Positions 7,679 to 16,021 of a stretch of DNA of 64,000 bases are shown here, piece after piece. The translations under genes and the position numbers were made by a program. Each line of letters begins with the position of its first letter. Within the stretch, counting starts at the first letter, position 1. Origin of the DNA: Bradyrhizobium sp. WD16 (GTDB taxonomy: Bacteria; Pseudomonadota; Alphaproteobacteria; Rhizobiales; Xanthobacteraceae); NCBI RefSeq assembly GCF_024181725.1, contig NZ_CP028908.1:2356001-2420000 (forward strand). Direction: 5' to 3'. The notes under the pieces are model-generated. The model saw nothing but the letters and a program-made list of their open reading frames with translations, ran no database searches and had not been told where the DNA came from.

Positions 7679-9016
7679 CTATTGGTCCTTGGGGCGGCGA
7701 TCGATGATTCGCCGTGCCTTGCCGAGCGAGCGTTCGAGCGATTCGGGATCGCGCACATGGATGCGCGCGGTGATGCCGATGGTCGATTTGATCGAATGGG
7801 CGAGCTCGGCGGCGGCGGCCTTGCGCGACTCCGGATAGTCGGCCTCGGGCCGGACCTCCACATGGACATCCATATTGTCCATGCGGCCCTCGCGGCTGAG
7901 CTCAATGACGTAATGCATCGACAGCGTGGCGATGGCCGCCAGCTTCTCCTCGATCTGGGTGGGGAAGACATTGACGCCGCGCACGATCATCATGTCGTCG
8001 CTGCGGCCGGTGACCTTTTCCATGCGGCGCAGCGGCCGCGCGGTGCCCGGCAACAGGCGGGTGAGGTCGCGGGTGCGATAGCGGATCACCGGCATCGCCT
8101 CCTTGGTCAGCGAGGTGAAGACGAGTTCGCCGCGTTCGCCATCGGGCAGCACCGCGCCGGTTTGGGGATCGATCACCTCGGGATAGAAGTGGTCCTCCCA
8201 GATGTGCAGGCCGTCCTTGGTTTCGATGCATTCGTTGGCGACGCCGGGGCCCATCACCTCGGAAAGGCCGTAGATGTCTACGGCATGCATGTCGAAGGCG
8301 TCCTCGATCTCCTCGCGCATGGCGTTGGTCCAAGGCTCGGCGCCGAAGATGCCGATGCGCAGCGACGACTTGCGCGGGTCGAGGCCCTGTTTGCGGAATT
8401 CATCGAGGATCGCCAGCATGTAGGACGGCGTCACCATGATGATGTCGGGCTTGAAATCGTTGATGAGCTGGACCTGGCGCTCGGTCATGCCGCCGGACAC
8501 CGGCACGACCGTGCAGCCGAGCCGCTCGGCGCCGTAGTGAGCCCCGAGGCCGCCGGTGAAAAGCCCATATCCGTAGGCCACATGGACCATCATGCCGGGG
8601 CGGCCGCCGGCGGCCCGGATCGAGCGCGCCACGACGTCGCTCCAGGCGTCGATGTCCGCCGTGGTGTAGCCGACCACGGTCGGTTTGCCGGTGGTGCCCG
8701 ACGAGGCATGGATGCGGGCGACCTGGCTCTGGGGCACGGCGAACATGCCGAAGGGATAATTGGCGCGCAGATCAGCCTTGGTGGTGAAGGGAAAGCGAGC
8801 GAGGTCCTCGAGGTTGTGGAAATCCTGCGGCTTCAGTCCAGCGGAGTCAAAGGCGGAGCGGTAATGCGGCACGTGCTCATAGGCGTGGCGCAAGGACCAG
8901 GCGAGGCGCGCGCGCTGCCAGGCGCGCAGTTCGTCGACGGAGGCGCGCTCGAAGCGATCGAGCGCGGCCGGTTCGGGTCGCAGCGCCTTGAGCTTGCGCA
9001 ATGGAATCTGAAGCAC
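7679..9016 (-). CDS. paaK: Phenylacetate-CoA ligase
   Basis: Activates phenylacetate to phenylacetyl-CoA using ATP, the entry step of the pathway. The 445-aa protein carries the AMP-binding P-loop SSGTTGKP (residues 105-112), the YGLSEVMGPG adenylation motif, and the RTRDLTRLLPG and GRSDDMMIVRGVNVFPTQIE C-terminal signatures typical of PaaK. I chose the GTG start at 9016 because a strong ribosome-binding site (GGGAGGACACC) lies directly before it; the frame remains open to 9157 but the extra residues are not protein-like. It follows paaI after a 28-bp gap. Confidence 0.93.
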   Translation of the reverse strand: MLQIPLRKLKALRPEPAALDRFERASVDELRAWQRARLAWSLRHAYEHVPHYRSAFDSAGLKPQDFHNLEDLARFPFTTKADLRANYPFGMFAVPQSQVARIHASSGTTGKPTVVGYTTADIDAWSDVVARSIRAAGGRPGMMVHVAYGYGLFTGGLGAHYGAERLGCTVVPVSGGMTERQVQLINDFKPDIIMVTPSYMLAILDEFRKQGLDPRKSSLRIGIFGAEPWTNAMREEIEDAFDMHAVDIYGLSEVMGPGVANECIETKDGLHIWEDHFYPEVIDPQTGAVLPDGERGELVFTSLTKEAMPVIRYRTRDLTRLLPGTARPLRRMEKVTGRSDDMMIVRGVNVFPTQIEEKLAAIATLSMHYVIELSREGRMDNMDVHVEVRPEADYPESRKAAAAELAHSIKSTIGITARIHVRDPESLERSLGKARRIIDRRPKDQ

Positions 9017-9044
9017 GGTGTCCTCCCGATGTCTTACAATGTCG

Positions 9045-9530
9045 TTATCGATTGCGCTCTTGCGGTGGGCCCTCGGTCTTCCCCTCGCCGGGAATCCAGT
9101 TGCCGCCGATGCTGCGCGCGTGACCGCGGAATTCGGCGACGACGGTGCCCTCGCCATCGCGCACGGTGACGTCGTAGATGCCGTTGCGGCCGCTGCGCGA
9201 ACGCTCGATGGCCTGGGCGGTCAGGACCGTGCCGCCGCGGACCGGACGGATGAAGGTCACTGCGCACTGATAGGCGACGGCATGAGGGCCATGGCTGTTG
9301 CAGGCGAAGGCGAAGGTGGAATCGGCCAGGGTGAAGATGAAGCCGCCGTGGCAGATGCCGTGACCGTTGGTCATGTCCGGCCGCACGGTCATGGCGAGCT
9401 CGGCTTCGCCGGGCGCAACGCGACGGATCTCCATGCCGAGACCGCGGCTGGCATTGTCCTCGGCCCACATCGCCCGGGCGCTGTGTTCGGCGCGGGCCTG
9501 CGCATTGGCGGGGATCGTGGATTTGTCCAT
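9045..9530 (-). CDS. paaI: Hydroxyphenylacetyl-CoA thioesterase PaaI
   Basis: Hotdog-fold thioesterase that releases CoA from dead-end hydroxyphenylacetyl-CoA intermediates and relieves CoA sequestration. The 161-aa protein has the PaaI motif GHGICHGGFIFTLAD with the catalytic Asn/His/Gly/Asp environment, followed by the long hydrophobic helix. ATG 9530 overlaps the paaG stop by one base (TGATG) and has GGGAGGG five bases upstream, inside the end of paaG; a GTG one codon earlier is possible. It lies between paaG and paaK as in many paa operons. Confidence 0.92.
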   Translation of the reverse strand: MDKSTIPANAQARAEHSARAMWAEDNASRGLGMEIRRVAPGEAELAMTVRPDMTNGHGICHGGFIFTLADSTFAFACNSHGPHAVAYQCAVTFIRPVRGGTVLTAQAIERSRSGRNGIYDVTVRDGEGTVVAEFRGHARSIGGNWIPGEGKTEGPPQERNR

Positions 9531-10321
9531 CACGCCCTCCCGGTGAAGCGCGGCGGGCGCTTCTCGAAGAAGGCCGCGACGCCTTCCATGTAGTCCGGCG
9601 TTCGTCCTGCCTCACCCTGCAGGTCCCGTTCCCTGTCGAGCTGGCGGTCGAGATCATTGACCTCGGCCTCGTCGAGAGCGCGCTTGATCAGAGCCAGGCC
9701 GGCGGTCGGCTGGGCGGCGAAATGGGCAGCGAGGCGATGCGCCTCGCCCATCAGCGCCGCGTCGTCGAGGGCTTTCCAGATCAGGCCCCAGGTTTCCGCC
9801 TGCTCGGCGGCAAGGGGTTCGGCGAGCAGGGCGAGGCCGCGGGCGCGGGCGCGGCCGGCGAGGCGTGGCAACAGCCAGCTGCCGCCGCAATCGGGGACGA
9901 GGCCGATTTTGGCGAAGCTCTGGACGAACTTGGCCGAGCGCGCCGCCAGCACGATGTCGCAGCCGAAGGCGAGATTGGCGCCGGCCCCGGCAGCGACGCC
10001 GTTGACCGCTGCGATCACCGGCAGGGGCAGATCGCGGAGCTTGCGGACGATGGGATTGTAGAGCCGCTCGATGGTCTCTTCGAGCTTCGGGATTTGGCCC
10101 GCCGTGGCGACGCCGTCGGACAGATCCTGTCCGGCGCAGAAGCCGCGGCCGGCGCCGGTGAGAATCAGCGCGCGACAGCCTCTGTCGGCTTCCGCTTCGG
10201 TCAGGGCAGCGAGCAGGGCACCATGCATGCCCTCGCCGAAGGCGTTGAGGCGGTCGGGGCGGTTGAGGGTGACGACACGGTAGCCGTCTCGGACCTCGGT
10301 GAGCACCGGAGCTGCGGTCAA
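9530..10321 (-). CDS. paaG: 2-(1,2-epoxy-1,2-dihydrophenyl)acetyl-CoA isomerase PaaG
   Basis: Crotonase-fold isomerase that converts the ring-1,2-epoxide to oxepin-CoA. The 263-aa protein has the CoA/oxyanion-hole segments FCAGQDLSDG and VNGVAAGAGANLAFGCD and the KIGLVPDCGGSWLLPRL motif containing the catalytic Asp. No ATG is available at the N-terminus; a TTG at 10321 with GGGAGGATCCA just upstream is the natural start, an uncommon initiation codon. It is the first gene of the paa operon in this window, and the predicted PaaR operator lies about 55-75 bp upstream. Confidence 0.92.
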   Translation of the reverse strand: MTAAPVLTEVRDGYRVVTLNRPDRLNAFGEGMHGALLAALTEAEADRGCRALILTGAGRGFCAGQDLSDGVATAGQIPKLEETIERLYNPIVRKLRDLPLPVIAAVNGVAAGAGANLAFGCDIVLAARSAKFVQSFAKIGLVPDCGGSWLLPRLAGRARARGLALLAEPLAAEQAETWGLIWKALDDAALMGEAHRLAAHFAAQPTAGLALIKRALDEAEVNDLDRQLDRERDLQGEAGRTPDYMEGVAAFFEKRPPRFTGRA

Positions 10322-10375
10322 TGGATCCTCCCGTGCGGCTCATTCTGCAGCGGCCGCATGAACGATATTGCTATC

Positions 10376-10397
10376 ATTGACCAACCGGTCGGTCAAT
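10376..10397. promoter_or_regulatory. Predicted PaaR operator and paaG promoter
   Basis: A near-perfect 22-bp palindrome with half-sites ATTGACC and GGTCAAT around an ACCGGT core; only one symmetric pair is mismatched. TetR-type PaaR operators described in proteobacteria have the same ACCNACCGGTNGGT core. On the minus strand the operator contains TTGACC, followed 17 bp later by TAGCAA, a plausible -35/-10 pair in which the operator would cover the -35 box. The site is seen directly; the assignment to PaaR is inferred from the nearby tetR-type gene. Confidence 0.75.
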
Positions 10398-10529
10398 TAT
10401 GTGGATGCAATATCCGCGTGGTGTGCTCTGGACCGTTAAGCTGTTATCCGGACGGATAAAGACCGCGCGGCCGTAGCCATGCGGCGGCGAGCAAAAAATT
10501 TGAGGCGCCGGGTCTTGAAGAGCGCTCAC

Positions 10530-10543
10530 GTGATTTAAATCAA
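10530..10543. promoter_or_regulatory. FNR/FixK-type box candidate
   Basis: A 12-bp perfect palindrome TGATTTAAATCA inside a 14-mer that, on the minus strand, reads TTGAT-TTAA-ATCAC, one mismatch from the TTGAT-N4-ATCAA consensus of FNR/FixK proteins. It lies about 210 bp upstream of paaG, outside the usual spacing for an activator. There is also a 7-bp inverted repeat TTATCCG/CGGATAA at 10444-10459 between it and the PaaR operator. No other regulatory feature was recognised between 10398 and 10632. Confidence 0.3.
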
Positions 10544-10632
10544 TCGGCCGTCGGCTGCTCGCAGTGAGGCCGGGCCCGCGCGGCTGATGTCGGCGAGCCG
10601 CTTGTATCCATGTTGCTTTCCGAAGGACGCGG

Positions 10633-10753
10633 CTAGTGTCCTGTCTCCGAATTACCGCTCCATTTGCCTCACGCTCGCACGGTAATTCGGAGACATAAAG
10701 GACACTAGCAAAATCAAAGCGCTAGTGTGGCTTATGTCTCGCAATTGCCTACC
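10633..10753. repeat. Palindrome array 2: A - spacer - truncated B
   Basis: Complete element A at 10633-10708, the 13-nt spacer at 10709-10721, and the long left arm of element B from 10722 to about 10753. B is cut within its loop and joins the 3' end of the S41 peptidase remnant near 10775. A full B would carry a matching arm (GTAGGCAATTGCGAGACG) after the loop; it is absent. Confidence 0.88.
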
Positions 10754-10775
10754 CTCTCTGCGGCAGCGGAAGGCG

Positions 10776-11476
10776 TTATCGGCTCGCCAGCGCCAGTTTC
10801 ATCGCTGCGTCCAGGGCGTCGTCAGGGGCGGCTTGGATGTCCGGTATGACGCCAACGCGATCCCAATGGCTCTTCGTCATCGGGCTCTCTGCCCGACCCG
10901 ACGGCACGAAAACGAAAAGATTCGAGCCGAGCGGAGTTGGGCCATTCGGGTTTCCCCCCGCTCCTCCTTTTGTCTTCGCGCCGACAATGGTCGCGCGCTT
11001 GAGAGCTTGTAGCTCGTACGCGAATCCCTCGCCCGCCGAAAAAGTCTCAGGGCCGACCAGAATGTAAACGCGTTTGCTGATGTAGTGGGTGGGCGTCGGG
11101 CTGCTCCAGAGCTCTTCGGTCTTGAAGTCTGGTGCGCCCCTGTTGCGGACGATGAAACTATCGACGTGAATGGGTCGCGCCGGATCGAGAAAAAGCTGCT
11201 GAGATCCACGGCAGAGGGAGGATAGCCGCCTCTATTGCCCCGCATATCAATGATCAGCGCGTCTGTATCGGCGACGAGACGCATGGCGTTGTCCGCCGCA
11301 TCCTTGAAAATCTGCGGCGGCACGACCCTGGTGAGACGGATGTGACCGATGTTTCCTTTCAAGCGATCGACCCGCTCGAAACCGGCGTCGTTTGGCGCGG
11401 ATTGGGCCGGGGACGGCAAACCCCAAAAAACTCGAATATGGCTATCGCTCGTTGCCGACTGAAGGTCGGCGGTCAT
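10776..11476 (-). pseudogene. S41-family (tail-specific protease-like) peptidase, 5'-truncated and frameshifted
   Basis: The minus strand encodes two halves of one S41-type protein in different frames. The upstream half runs GFERVDRLKGNIGHIRL, ADTDALIIDMRGNRGG, LSSFF; the frame then shifts near the pyrimidine-rich tract around 11186 and continues DPARPIHVDSF, the catalytic-type segment VGPETFSAGEGFAYEL, KTKGGAGG, and ends ALDAAMKLALASR with TAA at 10776. The catalytic-domain motifs are therefore present but not in one frame. The N-terminal portion expected before TADLQSATSDSH is missing because the stop of the next gene (11486) abuts it. Flanked on the 3' side by a truncated palindromic element, suggesting a rearrangement. 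Confidence 0.85.
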
Positions 11477-11485
11477 CCGATGCGC

Positions 11486-12664
11486 TCATCGCCCCAGCGC
11501 CAGGCGCCCGGCGCCGATCCGGATGGCGTCGTCCTGCGGTGCATGAACTCGGCCGCACAGCACGTCGCGAAAGTGGCGCTCAAGCGGATTGGCGCGGGAG
11601 AGGCCATGATTGCCGGTCAGGGTGAGAGCGGTCTCGATCGCGGCGACAGCGTTGTTGGTGACCGCGAGCTTGACGATGTTGGCCGCGGCGGGGTCGGCGC
11701 TCGTCCCCGCATCGATTTCTCCGGCAAGGCTGCCGAGCAGCCGACCGTTGATCGTCAGCCGCGTCTCGATCTCTCCAACATGCTCCTGTGCTCTCGGTAA
11801 CGTCGCGAGCGGTGCGCCGAGGCTGGACGGCGCGCGCCGGTTCAGGAAGCCCGTCAGCCAGTCGCGCGCGGCGCGCGCGATGCCGTCATAGATCGCGCCG
11901 AGCAGCAAGGCATGCACGGCCGTCATCAAGGGATCGGCCGGCAGCCAGGAGTCGGGTCGCCGCAGTTCAACCTCATGATCGGCCGGGATGTCGACATCCT
12001 CGAAAATGACATCATGGCTGCCGCTGGCGCGCAGCCCGAGGTGATTCCAGGTCTCGACAATGCGTGCCCCCGCCGCGCCTGCGGGCACGAGGAACTGGCC
12101 GGTGCGGGGCATCTCCTCGTCGGTCCGCGCCCAGACCAGGTACCAGTCCAGGATCGGAGCGCCGGTGCAATAGATCTTGTGTCCGTTCAGGCGCCAGCCG
12201 GTCGACGTGCGCCGCGCCACGGTGGCCGGCAGCCCGCCTCGCGACGGCGAGCCGAGATCGGGTTCGACCCGCAGCGCATTGACGAGGCCACGGCCGTCGA
12301 CCGCCTCGCGCGCGAGCCGCCGCGCCAGGTGCGCCGGGTAACGCTCGCCGGCCGCGATGAGCAGGTGCTGGATGTAATGCATCGTCAGTACCAGCGCGGT
12401 GGAGGGATCGGCCTGGGCGATGACGCCGATCACCTCCGCGGCTTCCCGTGCCGCGGCGCCGGTGCCGCCTAGAGGCGCAGGCACGGTGAGGGCGAGCAGG
12501 CCTGCGCCAGCGAGTTCGGCAAAATTGGCGAAGGGGAAGCTGCCGTCGCGGTCATGTTCGGCGGCGCGAGCGGCGAAATTGACCGCGAGGCGCCGTGCGA
12601 TGTCGACCGCGCCTGGCGTCTCGCCGGAGCGCTGCAGAGATTTGACCAGATAAGGTGTTACCAT
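11486..12664 (-). CDS. Acyl-CoA-dehydrogenase-fold flavoprotein, DszC/SfnB-like
   Basis: A 392-aa flavoprotein with the acyl-CoA dehydrogenase fold: N-terminal helical domain, central beta domain (LNGHKIYCTGAPILDWYLVWAR, then WNHLGLRASGSHDVIFEDVDIP) and C-terminal helices ending GNHGLSRANPLERHFRDVLCGRVHAPQDD written here as two blocks. The catalytic-glutamate pattern of true acyl-CoA dehydrogenases is not visible; the C-terminal pattern fits the DszC/SfnB group of FMNH2-dependent monooxygenases acting on organosulfur compounds. It is the last gene of a SBP-permease-ATPase-flavoprotein operon, overlapping the ATPase stop by 7 bp, consistent with desulfurisation of the imported compound. Substrate unknown. 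Confidence 0.75.
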   Translation of the reverse strand: MVTPYLVKSLQRSGETPGAVDIARRLAVNFAARAAEHDRDGSFPFANFAELAGAGLLALTVPAPLGGTGAAAREAAEVIGVIAQADPSTALVLTMHYIQHLLIAAGERYPAHLARRLAREAVDGRGLVNALRVEPDLGSPSRGGLPATVARRTSTGWRLNGHKIYCTGAPILDWYLVWARTDEEMPRTGQFLVPAGAAGARIVETWNHLGLRASGSHDVIFEDVDIPADHEVELRRPDSWLPADPLMTAVHALLLGAIYDGIARAARDWLTGFLNRRAPSSLGAPLATLPRAQEHVGEIETRLTINGRLLGSLAGEIDAGTSADPAAANIVKLAVTNNAVAAIETALTLTGNHGLSRANPLERHFRDVLCGRVHAPQDDAIRIGAGRLALGR

Positions 12665-13449
12665 GTGGAGTCGGCTCCGAGCAGGGCGAGGATCTGGTGA
12701 CGCAGTTCGACCAGGGCGGGGTCGCCGCGATGGCGGGGATAGGGCCGGTCGACCGAGAGGTCGGCCTTGATCCGTGCCGGGCGCTCGCTGAAGACGATGA
12801 CGCGATTGGCGAGGAATACGGCCTCCTCGACATCATGGGTGACGAGCAGTGTCGTGAAGCCGGAGCGTTGCCACAAGCTCAGGATCTCGGTCTGCATGGT
12901 CAGGCGCGTCAGCGAGTCGAGCTTGCCGAGCGGTTCGTCGAGGATCAGGATCTTCGGATCGTTCACCAGGGCGCGGGCGAGGGCAACGCGCTGGGCCATG
13001 CCGCCGGAGAGCTGATGGGGGTAGGCATTTCGGAAGCCCGACAATCCGACGAGATCGAGCGCCGCATCGATCCGACCGCGCTCCCGCTTGAGAATGCCCC
13101 GGGCTTCGAGGCCGAGCGCCACATTTTGTCCGACCGTGCGCCAGGGAAACAGCGTTGGATCCTGGAATACGACGACGCGGGAGGGGAATGGTCTCGTGAT
13201 TGGTTCGCCGTCCTCGCGCAGCGCGCCGACGCGCGGCGGTTCGAGGCCGGCGATGAGCCGCAGCAAGGTCGACTTGCCGCAGCCCGAAGGCCCGAGCAGT
13301 GCGACGAATTCACCGGGGGTGACGCGGAAGGAGACATCGTCGAGCACGGGCAGGGCCTGCCCGTCGATGTCGAAGGCGTGGCTGATGCCCTCGACGTCGA
13401 GCGCGGCGCCGGCGCGGCCGGGGTCCTGGGCGATCGCAAGCGCTACCAT
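12658..13449 (-). CDS. ABC transporter ATPase, nitrate/sulfonate/taurine type
   Basis: ATP-hydrolysing subunit of an importer of the SsuB/TauB class, 263 aa. Walker A GPSGCGKST, Q-loop region VVVFQDPTLFPW, signature LSGGMAQRVALARAL, Walker B ILILDEPLGKLD and the H-loop LLVTHDVEEA are all present. The start at 13449 (MVALAIAQDPG) overlaps the permease stop by 7 bp; the frame is open further upstream but that part lies inside the permease gene. Downstream it overlaps the DszC/SfnB-like gene. Specificity for a sulfonate is inferred from the neighbouring flavoprotein. Confidence 0.9.
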   Translation of the reverse strand: MVALAIAQDPGRAGAALDVEGISHAFDIDGQALPVLDDVSFRVTPGEFVALLGPSGCGKSTLLRLIAGLEPPRVGALREDGEPITRPFPSRVVVFQDPTLFPWRTVGQNVALGLEARGILKRERGRIDAALDLVGLSGFRNAYPHQLSGGMAQRVALARALVNDPKILILDEPLGKLDSLTRLTMQTEILSLWQRSGFTTLLVTHDVEEAVFLANRVIVFSERPARIKADLSVDRPYPRHRGDPALVELRHQILALLGADSTW

Positions 13450-14468
13450 TTGACCACCCCCTTCTGCCAGGTGAGGACGCGGTCGCGGATACGGAACAAC
13501 AGGGTGATGGCGCCGGAGCAGAGCAGCGACATCACGATCAGCGCCGCATACATATTGGAATAGGAGGCCCAGCCCTGAGCCCATTGCAGGTACCAGCCGA
13601 GGCCGGATTTGACGCCGATCATCTCCGCCACCACCAGCACGGCGAAGGAGGAGCCGAGCCCCATGAAGAGGCCGACGAAAACATGCGGCAGTGCCGCTGG
13701 AATTGCCACCCGCGCAACCAGGAACCACGGTTTTGCGCCGAGGGTGCGGGCGACGTCGTAGTAGGCGCTGCTGACGCTGGCGACGCCCGACCAAGTCAGC
13801 ACGGTCACCGGAAAGCCGGTCGCCAGCGCAATCAGGAAGGTGCTGGCGCTCCAGCTCGAGGGGAACGTGAAGAAGGCGATCGGCAGCCAGGCCGTCGCCG
13901 GCAGCGGACCGATGAAGCGCAGCAATGGGTGAACCCAGTAGCCCACTGCGCGCGACCAGCCGATCGAGACTCCGGTGACGAAGCCGATCGCGGCGCCGAT
14001 CAGGTAGCCGCCGAGCTGCAGCTTCACCGAGGCAAAGGCGCTGCCGAGCAGCTTCGGCAGATCGTCGGTATAGACCTCGACGATGCCCTGCGGCGGCGGA
14101 AAGAATGGCTGCGGCAGCCAGGCGAATTTCGCCGTGGCGATTTCCCATACCGTCAGGAAGAGCCCGAGCGCAGCGAGCCAGGGCAGCCGCGGCGTCAGCA
14201 CGGCGTCGAGGCGGCCGGAAAGTCGGGCGCTCGCTGCCGCGATCGGGATCGCCGTGGCGATGACCAGGGCGGCGAAGGCAACCGCTGCTGTCCGCGGCCA
14301 GTCGGCGACATCGTCCCAATAGAGGCCGGTGACACCGAACGCGGCCCAGGCCGCGCTGGCGATGACAGCCGGGGTGGCGCGACGAATGACGCCCAGCGCC
14401 GCCGCGGAAGGCGCGAGCGTGGCGCCGCCGATGACGAGCCCGGTATCAGACGCCGAAGAGATCGACAT
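13443..14468 (-). CDS. ABC transporter permease, nitrate/sulfonate/taurine type
   Basis: Inner-membrane permease of 341 aa, longer than the usual 250-280 aa because it has an extra N-terminal region with hydrophobic segments (residues 20-110) before the standard BPD_transp_1 domain. The core carries the SsuC-like segments GYLIGAAIGFVTGVSIGWS, PATAWLPIAFF and the EAA-like loop DVARTLGAKPWFLVARVAIP. It overlaps the upstream binding-protein gene by 23 bp and the ATPase by 7 bp, so the operon is tightly coupled. Confidence 0.88.
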   Translation of the reverse strand: MSISSASDTGLVIGGATLAPSAAALGVIRRATPAVIASAAWAAFGVTGLYWDDVADWPRTAAVAFAALVIATAIPIAAASARLSGRLDAVLTPRLPWLAALGLFLTVWEIATAKFAWLPQPFFPPPQGIVEVYTDDLPKLLGSAFASVKLQLGGYLIGAAIGFVTGVSIGWSRAVGYWVHPLLRFIGPLPATAWLPIAFFTFPSSWSASTFLIALATGFPVTVLTWSGVASVSSAYYDVARTLGAKPWFLVARVAIPAALPHVFVGLFMGLGSSFAVLVVAEMIGVKSGLGWYLQWAQGWASYSNMYAALIVMSLLCSGAITLLFRIRDRVLTWQKGVVKW

Positions 14469-15549
14469 AGATGCGCTCCGCGAATTTCGTCGTATCGGTC
14501 GATGGCTTGAACACCGAGACGAGCTTCAGGTCGTCGGCATAGGACTTCAGCTCCTGCTTGAGCGCGGCGCCGACCGGGTGGTGGTGGTGGGTATGATAGC
14601 GCGCCATGCCGGCGAGATCGTCGAGGCTCGCGGTCTTCGGCGCATAGGGCTGGAAGGACTGGGCCGCCTTGTCCGGATTTTGCGCGGTGAACATTGCGGC
14701 GTCGAGCAGAGCCTGGGTCAGCGCCCGCGCTACGTCGGGCTCCTCGCGCACCAGCGCGCCGCGCAGGCCGACGATGCAGCAGGTCCGCTCGCGATACTCG
14801 CCGTCGAGATTGGAGGCGACTTCCTTATAGGCCGGGTCCTTCAGCCACAGATAGGCGATCGGATCGGACGCCAGGAAGGCCTGGACCTCTCCTTTCTCGA
14901 CCGCGAGTTGCAGCAGATTGCCGGGATAGGCCCGCCAGTCCACCGCCGTATTGGGATCGATGCCCAGCTTGGCGAGCTGGATCGAGAAGAAATTCTTGTC
15001 GGGGCCGGCGAGGTCGCCGACGGCGACGATCTTGCCCTTGAGGTCGGTGAGCTTGTCGACGCCGGAGCCGACCCGGCTCAACACTCGCATGCAGCCGCCA
15101 TGGGTCCCCGCCGCGATCTTGACGTCGAAGCCCTGCTCCAGCGGCTTCAGCCATCGTAGCGCCATGCCGAGGCCGGCGTCCGATTTGCCGGTGGCGATCG
15201 CCTCGAGCAGCTGGTCGGTCGAGCCGGAGTAATTCACCAGCTCGACGTCCAGATTGTGCTTCTCGAAAATCTTGTTGTCGATGGCGACCGGCACCGGCGC
15301 GAGGCACACGGCACCGGCGTTCCACGATAGCTTCAGCTTGCGCGGCGTGCTGCCCGGAGCCACCGCCGTCGCTGCCGTCCGGCAGATCGGAAACTGTGAA
15401 AAATCGACCAGCGACGATGCGGTTCCGAGCGGGAATGCCTGGGCCCCAATGACGCCGAGTGGAACGGCGGCGGCCGCCGCCGCGCCGGCGCGCAGCAACT
15501 GTCGGCGGTCGATACCCGGTGATGTGGGGCGGAGAATGTCGTTGCGCAT
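14446..15549 (-). CDS. ABC transporter substrate-binding protein (NMT1/SsuA-like) with Tat-type signal
   Basis: Periplasmic binding protein of 367 aa starting at ATG 15549 (MRNDILRPTSPGIDRRQLLR). DRRQLLRAGAAAAAAVP is a twin-arginine-like signal. The mature part has the SsuA/NMT1 fold pattern: KLSWNAGAVCLAPVPVAID, then STDQLLEAIATGKSDAG and DLKGKIVAVGDLAGPDKNF. A cluster HTHHHHPVG occurs about 65 residues from the end and could bind a metal or simply be an exposed loop. It begins the operon that continues with permease, ATPase and DszC/SfnB-like flavoprotein. Ligand unknown; an organosulfur compound is inferred from context. Confidence 0.85.
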   Translation of the reverse strand: MRNDILRPTSPGIDRRQLLRAGAAAAAAVPLGVIGAQAFPLGTASSLVDFSQFPICRTAATAVAPGSTPRKLKLSWNAGAVCLAPVPVAIDNKIFEKHNLDVELVNYSGSTDQLLEAIATGKSDAGLGMALRWLKPLEQGFDVKIAAGTHGGCMRVLSRVGSGVDKLTDLKGKIVAVGDLAGPDKNFFSIQLAKLGIDPNTAVDWRAYPGNLLQLAVEKGEVQAFLASDPIAYLWLKDPAYKEVASNLDGEYRERTCCIVGLRGALVREEPDVARALTQALLDAAMFTAQNPDKAAQSFQPYAPKTASLDDLAGMARYHTHHHHPVGAALKQELKSYADDLKLVSVFKPSTDTTKFAERIYVDLFGV

Positions 15550-16021
15550 GAAAGGCTCCTGCAGGCGGGCAAAAAAACGGCAAAGCTCCGCCGCTGCCGC
15601 AGCGTGCGTCGCCGCGGCCTCGCCATTGCGGGGGCATTGCAGGTAATCAGATTCTCGGTCGCGGTTGCGCGACGAATGGCGTCGCCGAGCCGATGCGCCG
15701 ATGATGCGGGGCAGCATGAGAATCGTCAATAAAATGGAATTTTGAATGTGACGCGGTCGGGAGAGTTATCGCCTCTGCGTCGTGCGGCGGGCGCGTGTTT
15801 TGTTCGCGGCGCAATTCACGTCTTCGTCACGCGACGCGCCCCGATCGATCGGGACTGCGGCGGCGCAAAGCCCTCATCGAGCGAAACGTTTTCTGATCGC
15901 GGTGCTGCGCGGTGGCTTCGTTGTCTGCAAGCGGCGAACTTCGGTCAGCCATTTCATTGACCGTCGCCGATTTCAACTTACGCTTGGCCGGACGCATCCA
16001 TCGCGTCACGGAGCTTCATTC
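15550..16021. promoter_or_regulatory. Divergent intergenic region between two binding-protein genes
   Basis: A 472-bp gap between two divergently transcribed solute-binding protein genes, so it must hold both promoters. It is AT-richer around 15640-15760. I see no convincing ORF, palindromic element or recognisable operator; a candidate start for the plus-strand gene within the gap (15782) lacks signal-peptide features and is not used. Confidence 0.4.

Noticed and set aside
7682-9169. A 495-codon plus-strand frame opposite paaK.
   Set aside because: It mirrors the whole of paaK and has low-complexity antisense composition; paaK has all adenylation motifs.
11486-12664. Annotating the 392-aa flavoprotein as a beta-oxidation acyl-CoA dehydrogenase.
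   Set aside because: The typical catalytic segment is not visible and it belongs to a sulfonate-type importer operon; a DszC/SfnB-like role is more consistent.
12658-14319. A 553-codon minus-strand frame covering the ATPase and most of the permease region.
   Set aside because: Only the part from 13449 downward carries ATPase motifs. The upstream part is Arg-rich and overlaps the permease, whose frame has proper membrane segments.
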